Source of the DNA: Camarhynchus parvulus
Lineage: Eukaryota; Chordata; Aves; Passeriformes; Thraupidae
Assembly (NCBI RefSeq): GCF_901933205.1
Contig: NC_044572.1
Coordinates: 109,690,965-109,754,964 of the forward strand
Direction: 5' to 3'
DNA: 64,000 bases
Both the position numbers and the translations under genes were made by a program. Below, one piece after another: positions 52,401 through 60,736 of this stretch. The notes under the pieces were generated by a model. It searched no databases, was not told where the DNA came from, and was given only the letters and a program-made list of their open reading frames with translations. The stretch's first letter is position 1; each line of letters opens with the position of its first letter.

Positions 52401-54268
52401 TACAAATAGAGAGAGCTGCCATCACCTGCCAGGTCCTCCTGTAGCACCTCCTGCCAGCAACCTGGAGCACCAGGCAATTGCTGCAGATACCTGACAAGCT
52501 CAGCAGCACCAATCTCATGTAGCTGTACTTCTCTGTGTGAAACACGTGCCATTTGGATTTATTTATTTCCAAGATATCCCAGTCCCAAGTCATCTCAGGT
52601 AAAAGAAAATAATTTGATTTCATCTTTCTAAAGCCTGCACTTACTAGGTTTTTTTTCAGAACATGGTAGAACAGATACTTCTTAAGTATCTGCATTGGCT
52701 GATTCTTGTACTTAAGAAAATTACCCTACATAGTTTCTTTGCAATGCTCTTGAGAAACCAATATATTCAAATTAAATTATTTGATTTGCAATTCTGTCTT
52801 TTGGTAATAATTTGCCCTGTAAATCATAAGTATGGCACAATGATTACAGTTTTTTTTAAAAATGTTTTCTTGATTATTCCTCATTTGCACTTGTTTGAAG
52901 CTATTTTCATTCAAGTGATAAGAAAGAATGTAATACAAGCATTCCCATATTTGTACTATGAACTCAAATAATTCAGGAAAGCTACTTAAATAACAACGTC
53001 TATTTATCCTACACATTGCTTTTTATTTTTCTTCCTCCTGGTCTCAGTCAAGACTGCGGCTTCACCGTTCAAGCACAGACCTGTGCAACTCACACCCCGC
53101 GGCCAGAAGCAGCTGGCAGAATGTTTTATCCCACTCACATCAGAGACACACAAACAGGTTGGTACATTTTAATTAGCTTCTGTGCATAACAAGTTCCTAG
53201 GAAGCAACCTGGAGAACACTCTCGAAGCCACACTTCCTCCACCTTCATTCCTGCTGAGGTGAACAGGCAGAGCTGCAGGCCCAGGGAATGGAAGGGCTTG
53301 ACAGGAACCAGGAAAAGCTGAACGCCCTGGTTGGAGCCCAGCCTGGGAAGGCACATGGTAAGAGCAGGAAGGCAAGAATCTTGGGAAGCATGGTGTAGGG
53401 ACTGCTTTGGCAAACTGAACATAAAATAAAAGGCTGGGTGTTGTGCTGGTAGAAGATGGTATGCCCCTCCTGCTTTTCATGAGGAAAGAGGTGAGGGTGT
53501 GTGAACCTCATTGGCATGGCCCATTTCAGACACCTGCACCTCAACTGGTACAAATCTGAATGATCCCCGTATTGCAACCCCCGTAACTCCTAAGTCCATG
53601 ACATAACACTGGTAAATTCAAATATCTAATGATTCGCCTATTTAATGGGATTCTGCATGCCAGCTATTTGCAAACATGAGGTTTAGATCAAATTATTTAA
53701 AGTAAGTTTTTCTTTCTTGCCTCTGCCGGCTTTCTTATTTATTTCTCAATACCAGAGCATTCCTGTGTCCGAAGGCTTTGCAGGCAGCCGGACAAGCAGC
53801 ATCAATGCTTTCTTACAGAAACACCAGACGCATCCAAAACCACGCTGCTCTAAAACGGGCATAGCTTTCATAGACGTTGATTCTCACTCAAAACCCACTC
53901 TGCCTCCACCGAGACCCACCTGCTGCCCCGCGAACACCCAGGGCACGCACTGCACCGGAGCCGGGTACAGGTGGAGGTGCGGGACATCCCCCGCGGGCAC
54001 AGGTCGAGGTGCGGGGCATCCCCCGCGGGCACAGGTGGAGGGAGCCCTGCGGATCCTCCGGCGGCGGAGGGATGGCCCGGCCGGCCGGGGCTGCATTCAC
54101 AGCGGGGCTGGGACCCAGCCGGCGGAAGCGGAGCGCTCCGGAGTCGCGATGCCACCCGGGGCTGCCCGTCCGCCGCCCGCCCTCCCTCCCGGCCCCGGGG
54201 CTGCCCCGTACCTTGTAGTGTCGGAAGCCGTGCAGCTGCCGGCCGCTCACATAGCGCCACCGCCACAT
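1874..54268 (-). CDS. SELENOI-like: SELENOI-like ethanolaminephosphotransferase, whole gene (10 coding exons)
   Basis: The spliced frame gives 388 residues before the first TGA, close to the 386 residues before selenocysteine in human SELENOI. The family transfers phosphoethanolamine from CDP-ethanolamine to a lipid acceptor in ER or Golgi membranes. Seen in the sequence: an N-terminal YVSxxQLxGF block (residues 6-15), [17 protein letters not shown] (21-37), the CDP-alcohol phosphotransferase signature DGx2ARx8Gx3Dx3D complete at D107-D129, [17 protein letters not shown] in exon 5, CQMSSTR at 312-318, AHVHYG at 359-364 and [13 protein letters not shown] at 370-382. Hydrophobic stretches throughout exons 3-9 fit about ten membrane helices. 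No exon has a stop and every junction is GT-AG with matching phase. The sequence differs from SELENOI at many positions, so I infer a paralog rather than the orthologue. The coding span ends at a TGA that lines up with the SELENOI selenocysteine codon; it may be a stop or be recoded. Coordinates include introns. Confidence 0.9.
1940..3045 (-). other. Intron 9 of the SELENOI-like gene
   Basis: Between exons 9 and 10, donor GTGAGC and acceptor CTCTTTAG. Mostly AT-rich unique-looking sequence; no repeat or embedded gene was recognised. Confidence 0.8.
3046..3228 (-). CDS. SELENOI-like: SELENOI-like exon 9
   Basis: 183 nt, residues 307-367, phase 0. Starts [12 protein letters not shown], identical in CQMSSTR to SELENOI, and ends AHVHYGVCV. 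It is much richer in GC than the other internal exons. Acceptor CTCCGCCAG, donor GTG|GTGAGC. The reading frame runs on into the intron for about 58 codons, so an intron-retained form would have a different hydrophobic tail, but the conserved last exon makes the spliced form the likely product. Confidence 0.93.
3229..6777 (-). other. Intron 8 of the SELENOI-like gene
   Basis: Bounded by donor GTAAGT at 6777 and acceptor AG at 3229-3230. It has a TTC-rich run near 3693-3720. I recognised no other gene or mobile element. Confidence 0.8.
6778..6958 (-). CDS. SELENOI-like: SELENOI-like exon 8
   Basis: 181 nt, residues 246-306. Encodes a charged loop ([19 protein letters not shown]) and two hydrophobic helices, with LSPSNIL and [13 protein letters not shown] corresponding to WSPSDIL and FYFMVGTAFANS of SELENOI. 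Acceptor TTATTTCCAG, donor ATT|GTAAGT. Confidence 0.92.
6959..9045 (-). other. Intron 7 of the SELENOI-like gene
   Basis: Contains the nested palindromes at 7633-7680 and a GC-richer stretch at about 8080-8330 in which I recognise no exon. No known mobile element seen. Confidence 0.8.
7633..7680. repeat. Cluster of overlapping inverted repeats
   Basis: Three mutually exclusive hairpins can form: 7633-7643 with 7647-7657 (11-bp arms, 3-nt loop); 7651-7661 with 7664-7674 (11-bp arms, 2-nt spacer); 7655-7663 with 7672-7680 (9-bp arms, 8-nt spacer). All arms are perfect and built from GAATTC and AGAAG modules. Confidence 0.85.
9046..9094 (-). CDS. SELENOI-like: SELENOI-like exon 7 (49-nt small exon)
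   Basis: A short exon, phase 1 in and phase 2 out, encoding [15 protein letters not shown] between split codons G230 and R246. SELENOI has a similarly short piece ending LPMSLLNFFRSY. Acceptor CTCTTCCAG, donor CACAG|GTAAGT-like. Its size means gene finders could miss it, but the frame requires it: without it exons 6 and 8 do not join. Confidence 0.87.
12124..12171. repeat. TA then TG dinucleotide microsatellite
   Basis: An alternating TA-rich run passes into about ten TG units ending near 12171. Alternating purine-pyrimidine sequence of this kind is length-variable and can adopt Z-DNA. Confidence 0.9.
17523..17710. repeat. Small unknown repeat, copy A, with 20-bp flanking direct repeats
   Basis: The 20-base word AAGACAGAAGCAGTACTTCT occurs at 17523-17542 and again, perfectly, at 17691-17710. 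Between them is a 148-bp segment, most of which (about 17553-17686) recurs at 19893-20027. This has the form of an insertion with target-site duplication. I do not recognise the family. Confidence 0.75.
19320..19428 (-). CDS. SELENOI-like: SELENOI-like exon 6
   Basis: 109 nt, residues 194-229 plus one base. Encodes [20 protein letters not shown] and a following hydrophobic helix ending VILLIG; SELENOI has TAVVGVEAWYEP and MIIG in the matching places. Acceptor TTTCTGTAG, donor ATAG|GTAAGT. Confidence 0.92.
19892..20100. repeat. Small unknown repeat, copy B, with palindromic 3' part
   Basis: The first 135 bp or so match copy A in the same orientation with scattered substitutions and a one-base insertion. 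It then continues into a palindromic part: CCATCAAAG at 20048-20056 and its complement CTTTGATGG at 20079-20087. No flanking duplication was seen around this copy. Confidence 0.7.
20767..20771. repeat. Target-site duplication of the solo LTR (left)
   Basis: ATAAC immediately before the LTR, repeated at 21882-21886 immediately after it. Five bases is typical of several vertebrate retrovirus classes. Confidence 0.8.
20772..21881 (+). mobile_element. Solo LTR of an endogenous retrovirus, 1110 bp
   Basis: Begins TGTATTTGG and ends CCACCACA, so it has TG...CA termini. It is flanked by the 5-bp duplication ATAAC at 20767-20771 and 21882-21886. A TATA-like TATTTTAAA lies at 20952-20960 and an ATTAAA polyadenylation signal at 21708-21713, which sets the plus orientation, antisense to the host gene. 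No gag, pol or env sequence adjoins it, so it is a solo LTR left by recombination. The middle has degenerate modules around CCCATGCTGGAGCAG. It resembles LTRs that I recall being abundant in passerine genomes; the family name is not certain. Confidence 0.85.
21882..21886. repeat. Target-site duplication of the solo LTR (right)
   Basis: ATAAC directly following the terminal CA of the LTR; matches 20767-20771. Confidence 0.8.
25203..25234. repeat. Perfect 13-bp inverted repeat with 6-base loop
   Basis: GAAGCAGCGAGTG at 25203-25215 is followed after CTTTCA by its exact complement at 25222-25234. In RNA from either strand it would make a stable GC-containing hairpin. It is shorter than a usual microRNA precursor. 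Confidence 0.9.
26664..26684. repeat. TATGAC hexamer repeat
   Basis: Three consecutive TATGAC-type units followed by a diverged unit ending near 26695. A short imperfect microsatellite. Confidence 0.8.
27256..27524 (-). CDS. SELENOI-like: SELENOI-like exon 5 (catalytic motif)
   Basis: The longest exon (269 nt, residues 104-193). It carries the whole CDP-alcohol phosphotransferase signature: D107 G108, A111 R112, G121, D125 and D129, all four aspartates present. It then encodes two hydrophobic segments and [17 protein letters not shown], nearly identical to SELENOI. Acceptor CCTTCTAG, donor GTG|GTAAGT. The intact motif argues for a catalytically competent protein. Confidence 0.96.
28075..28691 (+). 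mobile_element. CR1 LINE fragment, 3' end
   Basis: Reads from the CR1 reverse transcriptase C-terminal region ([12 protein letters not shown] stretch, then the QFWA-region equivalent) into the 3' UTR, ending in GATTATATGATTCTA, the short octamer-like tail of CR1 elements. It is 5'-truncated and its frame is broken by substitutions and indels. Orientation is opposite to the host gene. Confidence 0.88.
31160..33070 (-). mobile_element. CR1 LINE fragment with partial, decayed ORF2
   Basis: Minus-strand CR1, 3' end near 31160. Peptide pieces in order: a linker part before the reverse transcriptase (32768 to 32463, with AFFASVF), a GEVPEDW-like region and PVSL-like region at about 32280-32140, then [20 protein letters not shown] followed by FADDSKLGG with the conserved catalytic FADD (about 32100-32020), then [19 protein letters not shown] and [12 protein letters not shown] (31730-31610). 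Between the PVSL region and DLFN most of the central reverse transcriptase is missing, and several frames are used, so it is dead. It also contains a 31-bp minisatellite. Confidence 0.9.
32367..32520. repeat. 31-bp minisatellite inside CR1
   Basis: GGATCACAGCAGGGCACT and following bases repeat with a 31-bp period; unit starts at 32398, 32429, 32460 and 32491, preceded by a partial unit from about 32367. Copies differ by only a few bases. 31 is not a multiple of three, so the repeat shifts the CR1 reading frame in each unit. Confidence 0.92.
33530..33905 (+). mobile_element. CR1 LINE fragment, 3' UTR part
   Basis: Contains the CR1 phrases GTGGTGAGGCACTGG-like (33750), CCCTGGAAGTGTTCAAG (about 33801) and GGTGTCCCTGCCCATGGCAG (about 33859). 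These belong to the 3' region of CR1. The terminal repeats have decayed. Confidence 0.85.
34022..34092. repeat. T/G-rich low-complexity tract
   Basis: Runs of TG and then T-rich sequence with GGTTTTTT-like units. Low complexity, no coding potential. Confidence 0.8.
34225..34299 (-). CDS. SELENOI-like: SELENOI-like exon 4
   Basis: 75 nt, residues 79-103 with split codons at both ends. It encodes [19 protein letters not shown], corresponding to the VPDWVWIVVGILNFVAYTL helix of SELENOI just before the catalytic motif. Acceptor TTTTTTTCAG, donor TTTAG|GTAATG. Confidence 0.92.
   Translation of the reverse strand, partial: VPVLDLFPPGCGCSVLLPPFVLML
34300..36376 (-). other. Intron 3 of the SELENOI-like gene
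   Basis: About 2.1 kb of AT-rich sequence with a poly-T run near 34762-34775. No repeat family or exon recognised. Confidence 0.8.
36377..36485 (-). CDS. SELENOI-like: SELENOI-like exon 3
   Basis: Residues 43-78 plus the first base of codon 79. It contains [14 protein letters not shown], matching the PTWLAPNLITFSGF block of SELENOI, followed by the first predicted membrane helix ([13 protein letters not shown]). Acceptor TTTTTAACAG, donor TCAG|GTAAAT. Length 109 nt. Confidence 0.93.
36486..41214 (-). other. Intron 2 of the SELENOI-like gene
   Basis: About 4.7 kb, AT-rich. Contains an imperfect tandem duplication (39474-39550). No other exon or mobile element recognised. Confidence 0.8.
39474..39550. 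repeat. Imperfect 41-bp tandem duplication
   Basis: CTTATAACACAGGAAGTACA at 39474 recurs as CTTATAACATAGGAAACACA-like sequence at 39515, each followed by CAATGAAT. A small local duplication. Confidence 0.65.
41215..41283 (-). CDS. SELENOI-like: SELENOI-like exon 2
   Basis: Codes for residues 20-42 ([20 protein letters not shown] then IIK), phase 0 at both ends. The acceptor is CCTCACAG and the donor is AAG|GTAAGA. The DTNPLS block is a hallmark of the N-terminal cytosolic part of SELENOI. Confidence 0.93.
46341..46490 (+). repeat. G/T-rich tract with four long G runs
   Basis: G runs of nine bases (46341-46349) and five bases (46362-46366, 46411-46415, 46443-46447) separated by T-rich sequence with TTTG and GTTTT units. 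Low-complexity DNA that could form a long-looped quadruplex on the plus strand. Confidence 0.85.
47026..47135 (-). mobile_element. Short CR1 LINE 3'-end remnant
   Basis: ATCACAGGATCATTCAGGTC and AGAAGGGACCTCAGCAGGTC read as the complement of a CR1 3' terminus. About 110 bp only, strongly 5'-truncated. Confidence 0.65.
53971..54041. repeat. 32-bp tandem repeat, 2.2 copies
   Basis: Units at 53971-54002 and 54003-54034 differ at three positions, followed by a partial third unit to 54041. Each contains CATCCCCCGCGGGCACAG. It lies in intron 1 just downstream of exon 1 and inside the CpG island. Confidence 0.9.
54212..54268 (-). CDS. SELENOI-like: SELENOI-like exon 1 (start codon)
   Basis: Encodes residues 1-19, [19 protein letters not shown], and is followed by the donor GTACGG. 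Human SELENOI also has 19 residues before the same junction, with YVSPEQLAGF in the matching place. The frame stays open upstream, so the start is chosen by homology and by a good context (G at -3). It lies inside a CpG island, as expected for a first exon. Confidence 0.88.
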
Positions 54269-54660
54269 CGCCGCCCTGCCCTGCGCCGCGCCGGCACCGA
54301 GGCACGGAGGGATGGCAGCGATGGGAGGACGGATGAGGGAGGCGGCGGGGCCGGGGGCGGGCGGAGGGCGGCTCCCCGGCCGCGCCCCGCGGGCTGGACC
54401 TGCCCCCGGCTCCGGGATCCGCGCCGGGGGTGCCCGCGGGGCCGGCTCCTGGAGCTGGCTCCCGTGGGAGCGGGCGGCTCCCCGCGGCCCCAGGACGCTC
54501 CGGTGCCCGCCTGCCAACAGGGTGTATCTCACACCCGTAATGACCTCACGGCACCAAGGCACGTCGCAGAATCACCTCCGAACTGTTTTTCTCGCTACGG
54601 GTGAATTGAAGATGCCGTATTTACAGCGTACGGGAGGGAGGACGCGCCCGTGAAGTCGCT

Positions 54661-57600
54661 ATACAAAACAACGTTGAGTAACAAAAGCAAAACATGCCAA
54701 GTAACACTACACAAACAGCGTTAAGTGCCACGTTTCAGTGACAAGTGACACTGAGGATTAAGGTTTATCTTTGCATTCCAACAATAATCTGAGTCTTGTT
54801 TCTTCTTATTGCACCTGCACTGGAGCCTGCCACACCACATCAGTCAGCAGTGCGCTCTGCGCCTCCTGATTTCTAAGGAACTGAGGAACTGGCTTAGGCA
54901 AAAAACCAACCAACCAAACAAAAAGACTGGAAAGCATCAGGAGTAACGCTTCAGCTGCAAACGTATTTCAGCATATGGCATGACACCTTGTGTTACCTTC
55001 GCTGTACGCTGCTGGGAGAGAGAGTTCAAATCATACACATCAGGGTCTGAGATTTTATGGACCAAATGGAACCTCTCCAGAAAGCAAATCAATTAAAATC
55101 CATTACTTGCACCCCACGAGGCATCTCATCTATTGTGAGAGTCAGTGTTATTTTACAAACCGGGCAGGTTTGATAAGAATTATGCACAAGTTATGATCGT
55201 TAAGTGCAAACTGTATGCAATGGTTTTTGTTCCGTATTATTAATCACACATTAATCAATTGAGATGTGCTTACACCTGCATTCTGTTTCCAGCAGCAGCA
55301 GCAGCTGAACTTCTGCTCTTGAAAACAACCCCGAACTTTAATACTTAGCTTCAGGTTACTGATATAAAAGCTTGATACTGGTTAAGAAAGCTAAAGTGTA
55401 TGAACTTTAGTTCATGAGTCAACTCTAATTTTAATTGGTGTTCATAGCCTCAATTCTGATTTGGGATCCCCTCCATTGTTATTATCACATTTTTAAATTG
55501 TTTTATGCTATTGAATTAATTTACAAGGGTACATAAGAAAAGATTCATGACCTGTACTGTACCCACTGCAGTCTTTTAGTGCAAATAAGTTACTAAAACA
55601 GGCCAAAGCATTTCAGAATTATCACTTTCACTTCTTAACTCTCACCTTAGAAGCCTCAAACCTGAAAGCAGAAATTTGTCTGAACAACTATTAGGAGTAT
55701 GATGGACAGTAGTAGAAAAGGTGTTTGCTTTTCTGGAAGGTAGAAAGTGGGCAAAAAAGAGAATTTTTTCTCTTTGCAGGCTTCTAGATTTATGTCAAAA
55801 ATATATAGATACAGAAGATACATAGATATAGCAGACAGAGAATACAAGTTTTATTTCCTATTCTCTCAAAACTATTTTGGTGATAAGTGAAACACAAAAA
55901 AATCCTCAAACCCTCACAAATACTTCACTAAACAAGGAATGTCAAAGACTGCCTACATGTGAAAATGCAATTGCTCAAACTTGTACTTCAGCATGTTCTG
56001 TGTCTGCTAATGAGCACATCAAAGGAGGCAGCATAAGTTATACTAAAGAGCGGGAACCAGACTGGTGAATAAGTATGGAATATCACAGAGCAAGCTGGGA
56101 CACAAGTAGCAAGGGGTTTGAGAATACTGTGGAAATTATACTGATCTGTGTCACTACAGGACATGAAATAACAGAACACAGACACACAGCTCTCTCAAGG
56201 GTAAGAAGAGAATTTTTAATTTCTGACTCCAACATTTATAGATTTCCAAAAGTGACAGTGGATTGGAGGGTGGCAGTGCCACCTCTCCAATGACACTGGA
56301 CAAACCAACAGTCCATCAAATTTTTCCTCCTCCATAAAAGAATGCAAAACAATAAGTTATTTACATAAAGTGTGTAAGAAAGTTTGTTACAAGAATGTAA
56401 ACACCAGAAGGCTTAGAAAAACTTAAAAGATCAGGGTGACAGATCTGCTAGCTGTTGATTTAAGGAATTTCCTTGATTTAGGCATCATGGTTCATATGAA
56501 TAGCTGGCCTTTAAGACCACACAGACAGACCAGCCAAGCCCAGGTGCAATCTAGGCTCAAGCCATGTGCTTTACCTGCTATGTCTCCATGCATACCAGAA
56601 TGGTAGGCAAATAGATGAGGGCTCAGGATGGCCCTGAATAAATAATAAATACATTATACACACGCACACACACATATATATATGAAGTAAATAATAAATA
56701 AATAACCCAATAAATCCTTGGGTTTCGTTCTTCTCTCTCTAAGTTATAATAATAAATTAATAATGATGGAGCTTCTTGGATAGGGAACACTGCCTATTAT
56801 GACAACATTGATTTTTAATAATTTATTGTGTCTTGTTTATTCCCCACCTTAAAGTTGTCTACTTTGCAATAGCCTTTATCTAGAAGGCATCTAATAGCAT
56901 ATTCCTGCCTACTTCAAGAAGTGAAAAAAAGCAGAAAGAAACCATGTAGAGACCAAACCCAAAATGACCAGCTGCCAAAGCAGTAGAAGAAGGAACTAAT
57001 GTATTACCCTACCCTCTCTTTAATATACTATTCTCCCTTGGGCAAGGCATTTTTCAGGAACAGTGTTTGTAAAATCTTCAACACAAGGGTACACTACGGT
57101 CATGATTAGGCTAAAGTTGTATTAATACTAGACCTAAAAGAGGAAATTCAATATCTGGAGTTACTAAAATTTGTAAAATTCAGTGTTACAGGCCCTTCAG
57201 TAATTTTAAAATTTTGTTGAATTAAATTAAGAGGAAAAACTTTCATGGCAGTAAACTGGTCTAATAACTGAAGTTTAAAATATGTCACTTTTCTCCAGCT
57301 CTGAATATAGACCTGCATTTTTTTCTCACCAGCTAGAGCCAAAAGAGAGTACTTTTATGACAGATGTTCAGTTTCAGATTGGAAAATATTATTTTATTTG
57401 CACTAACCCCATTAAACTACAGAGGCGTCTCATAAAAAGTAGGCAAATATGTTTCCCAAATGTTACTGTCTGCCAGAAAGTTATGTACTCATGCTCCTTT
57501 TACAGCACTGACACAGAGAAATAGCAGGAGATGAGAAAAATGTCAGCCACTGCAAGATGCCAAGGGAGCACTTGGAGGTGGGATGAGCTGGCTTAGGCTC

Positions 57601-60279
57601 AGGGAGCAGCCAGGACACTCCAGAGCCTGGAGCCCCTCCTGTCTTTCAGACCCAGGGGCAAGGGCTGCTAAAGAGATGCTCCCTGGGTGTGCTGATTCAT
57701 TTAAAACCTTTTTTTTGCTTTTGATTCTTAAATGATCAGCGATTAATTTTTAATTTGTGTGAATGTTAGAAACTGAGTCTTTGATCCACTGCAATCTGGC
57801 ATCCCCTGAGGGGTTTTGTGGGATTTTTTTTTCCTCATTTCTTCCACAGTTTACAGCTCGCCTCGGCATAGTGATGCACTGTACTGTGAAAGAGTACAAT
57901 TTAATTTAAAGTGAAACTGACATTGTAGCTTGAGGATTTAAAAGATTTAAGTGTTTCATGTTACTTCCTAAAAAAAAAAAACTTTAGAAAGCTTGGAATG
58001 ATCAAACTGCAACACAGCCTGCAGAAGAAAATGTTATTTTGGATCTAGACTGTGATCTGTCTAGCCTAGGCCTTTGGATCACCTCTCGCCTGACAAACTC
58101 ATAAAAACCTATCTGACCCTGAAAGACAGGCTCTAAAATACTTGATGAGTTTTTCCTCACCTACTTCATCCCAGTTCAGTGTCTGAGATACTTGTGACTT
58201 TTAAAACTTTCCTGAAGGAATGACTCAAACCAAAAACCTTTTTCTGTGTTTGAATTTGACATTGTCTGTACCAGACTTTGTACACTGAAAAGCTTTTAAA
58301 GCTCTAACTCAGTGAGAGGAAATGAATCCATAAACCCATATTAGAATGAAGGACGGGCACATTCAATCAATATAAACAAGTGTTCCAAACTTCAGTAATT
58401 TAAGCTTCCTTACCTTTAACTCATCTGTGTAAAATACTTTCTGTTTCTTTGAAAGAGTTCTTTCTGTGGATTAAGGAACATCAGTGCAATCAACAGCACC
58501 ACCAGCAAATAAATTCCCTTTTTTCTGGACTTCACTACAGAAATAAATTTTCTTATTGCTAACAGAAATTGTATTGTTTTCATATAATTTTCATGCAACA
58601 AAAGTACAAAAAGTACACAATTTCTTAATGTTCCCTGAGCAGCAGTAGATTTGATCTCAAATGCAAATACAGTCAATCAGTATATCAGATAAAACAGTGG
58701 ACTCAAACCATTATTTAAGCCTGTGAAAACACAGATATGCTTGTATGTGTAGTTGAAAAACCAGTTCTTCAAAAAATAACCAATTGTGTTAATTATTACT
58801 TCCAGAATATGATGCACAGAAATTTTTAACAGACCTGAAGAATAATGTAGTGGTATTATGAAATTTCAGCTTTTGTCAAGAAGCTTGGCTTTTATTATTC
58901 CTTCTTGACAGTATTTCCAATAATGAAACAGAGATGTTATTTTTTTAAAAGCTGCAGCTCTGTTTTAGTTCCTAATATATATGGTGATTTTCTCACATGC
59001 TTCCTCTACTTCCATGCCATTTCAGTACTTGTTTGTGAAGAACATGAAAGCAAACAAAAGGAATCTATAGATTGGGTCACCTTCTTGGGATTCTATAGAA
59101 CTAAGTTCCTCCCAGGTGTGAGCACCTTGGAATTCTTGGAAGGAATTTATGTACAGAGAAAATACTCTCACTAAAATAGACCAGACTTCTGTGGTCCATT
59201 TCTCTGTGGTTCAGCTCTAACATAAGATTATTTAGCTAAGCAGTGCAATAACATACATTTAAAAAAAAACCTACCTTGAGGATATATAATAGAATTAATT
59301 TGTCAGTCTGGTAATTTCAGAAGAAATACTGCAAGGTTTTGGAAGGATGAGAACCCAGTGCTATTAATTCTGTTTTGAATATAAAAATCAAAGGCAGTAT
59401 ATGGGGATTGGATGATGATGTTTCTGGCTCTTCTGTTTGCAAAATCCACTTTAATTAGTGGCAGTTTTATAAAGGGAATGCCAGATGGGTATTTGCCATG
59501 GGGTGCTTTGGGAAAAATACAAACTGAACTATAGACGGATATATGTAATTAGGGTTCAACAATAAAAATGCAGTCACGCAGTACCTTCCATCAAAATGTA
59601 AGTACTTTATAAATTCCAATCTAGCTGTGAGATACAGCTACCCTATTTTGCAAAGATTGTTTATTATTACTTGTGTTTAACAGCAGCACTGACAGCCAAG
59701 GTGACCTTGTCAAGAACATGCAATAAGCAATATAAAAATAACCTATCTGCAAAATATAAAATATAACCATCCTTTATAACCAATATAAAAATAACCATCG
59801 TTTTCTGCCAGTGTTTCCACTTGCACCAGTAAAGCATTTGCAAAGATGATCAGCCTTTTCTCCTTCTGTTAGCTGTAACTTATCATTCTATGAAAGAGAA
59901 CATCCATGCAAAGCAGTTCCAATCCCAAGTCAACATCTTGGCACTGGCATTACTCTTTTTGCCAGTACATTTATCGGCTTTTTGCTTACGAAGTTTTAAA
60001 AAAATCTTATTTTAATGGTGTAACAGTAATATTTTTCATCAAGTGCCTTGTGTTTAGACATTACTTGCTTGGGTATCTAGGCAGTGTTTCCATCCCTGTG
60101 CTTTCTCTCCTTGAGGTGTTAAACGCTCATTTGAGATTTACTTCTGAGTGAACCTGGGTATCAGGAAGGATGCATGAGTGACCTTGGCTATAATGAAGGA
60201 TGCAGAGGCGAAATCCAGGCTGAAAAACTTCTCAGGGAAGGGCAGAGCTCAGACGTCGCTCTCCACACCATGCTCTCAA
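54661..60279. other. Intergenic region between two CpG islands
   Basis: About 5.6 kb, AT-rich, with a CAG-type run at 55291-55309, a CA/TA microsatellite at 56658-56690 and AAT-rich sequence after it. No exon with protein similarity recognised; a GC-richer patch at 57540-57690 has no long frame. Confidence 0.6.
56658..56690. repeat. CA/TA microsatellite
   Basis: ACACACGCACACACACA followed by TATATATATA; short dinucleotide repeat, with AAATA-type repeats just after. Confidence 0.85.
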
Positions 60280-60681
60280 AAATCAGCGCTGCCAACTCAG
60301 CCCTTGCCCTGGGCAGAGAACAGACGGCCCAGTTCGCGGCAGCCCCCTCGCTCGCGGCACCCCCAGCTCCGCCTGGGCCTCGGGGCAGCTGGGCAGGGAG
60401 GGCAGGAGGGCTGCGGGGACAGCATCGGCGCTTCCCGCCGGGAAATACCCGCTAGCTCCCGAGCAGCGCTCCCGCACCTCCCGCACCCCCGGGCCACCGG
60501 CCCGCCCCCAGCGCGCACCGCGCACCGCGCACCGCGACCCTCCTTCCCGGGAACCCCGCCCCGCCGCTGACGTCATCCCAGTTATGCCCAATCAGAAGCC
60601 GCGGCTCCGGCGGCGCCAAAGCTGCAAAGGGCGGGCACGGGCTGGGGGTTCCCTCGGCCCCGCCCCCGGTGCTCCCCCGCC

Positions 60682-60687
60682 ATGTGA
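60682..60687 (+). promoter_or_regulatory. Start-stop upstream reading frame (ATGTGA)
   Basis: ATG immediately followed by TGA, with G at -3, 34 bases before the candidate ATG at 60716. If inside the leader, such a start-stop element would stall ribosomes. Depends on the unknown transcription start. Confidence 0.4.
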
Positions 60688-60715
60688 CCGGGGACGCGGC
60701 GCCGCGCCGGGGGCG

Positions 60716-60736
60716 ATGCCCGGCGGGAAGGGGAAG
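60716..60736 (+). CDS. Candidate first coding exon of an unidentified gene
   Basis: ATGCCCGGCGGGAAGGGGAA and G encode MPGGKGK, followed by a possible donor GTACCG. The ATG has G at -3 (GCG ATG) and sits just after the promoter motifs. The donor is weak, and other donors downstream (such as GTGAGA near 61103) could extend the exon, or the first exon may be wholly non-coding. I do not recognise the protein; no downstream exon is in the window. Confidence 0.35.

Larger units (their letters stand above)
41284..54211 (-). other. Intron 1 of the SELENOI-like gene (about 12.9 kb)
   Basis: The largest intron. Holds a G/T-rich tract (46341-46490), a short CR1 remnant (47026-47135), and near its start a 32-bp tandem repeat within the CpG island. 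GC-richer stretches at 52100-52360 and 53040-53500 have open frames but no recognisable protein. Confidence 0.8.
53880..54660 (-). promoter_or_regulatory. CpG-island promoter of the SELENOI-like gene
   Basis: Very GC- and CpG-rich block surrounding exon 1, in contrast to AT-rich flanks. Upstream of the ATG on the minus strand are GC-box-like runs (CCGCCCCCGGCCCCGCC at about 54346-54362) and a pyrimidine-rich leader. No TATA box was seen, as usual for housekeeping lipid-synthesis genes. Confidence 0.8.

Noticed and set aside
53717..54604. 295-codon plus-strand frame across the CpG island
   Set aside because: Runs antisense to exon 1; low-complexity proline, glycine and arginine composition typical of GC-rich non-coding frames.
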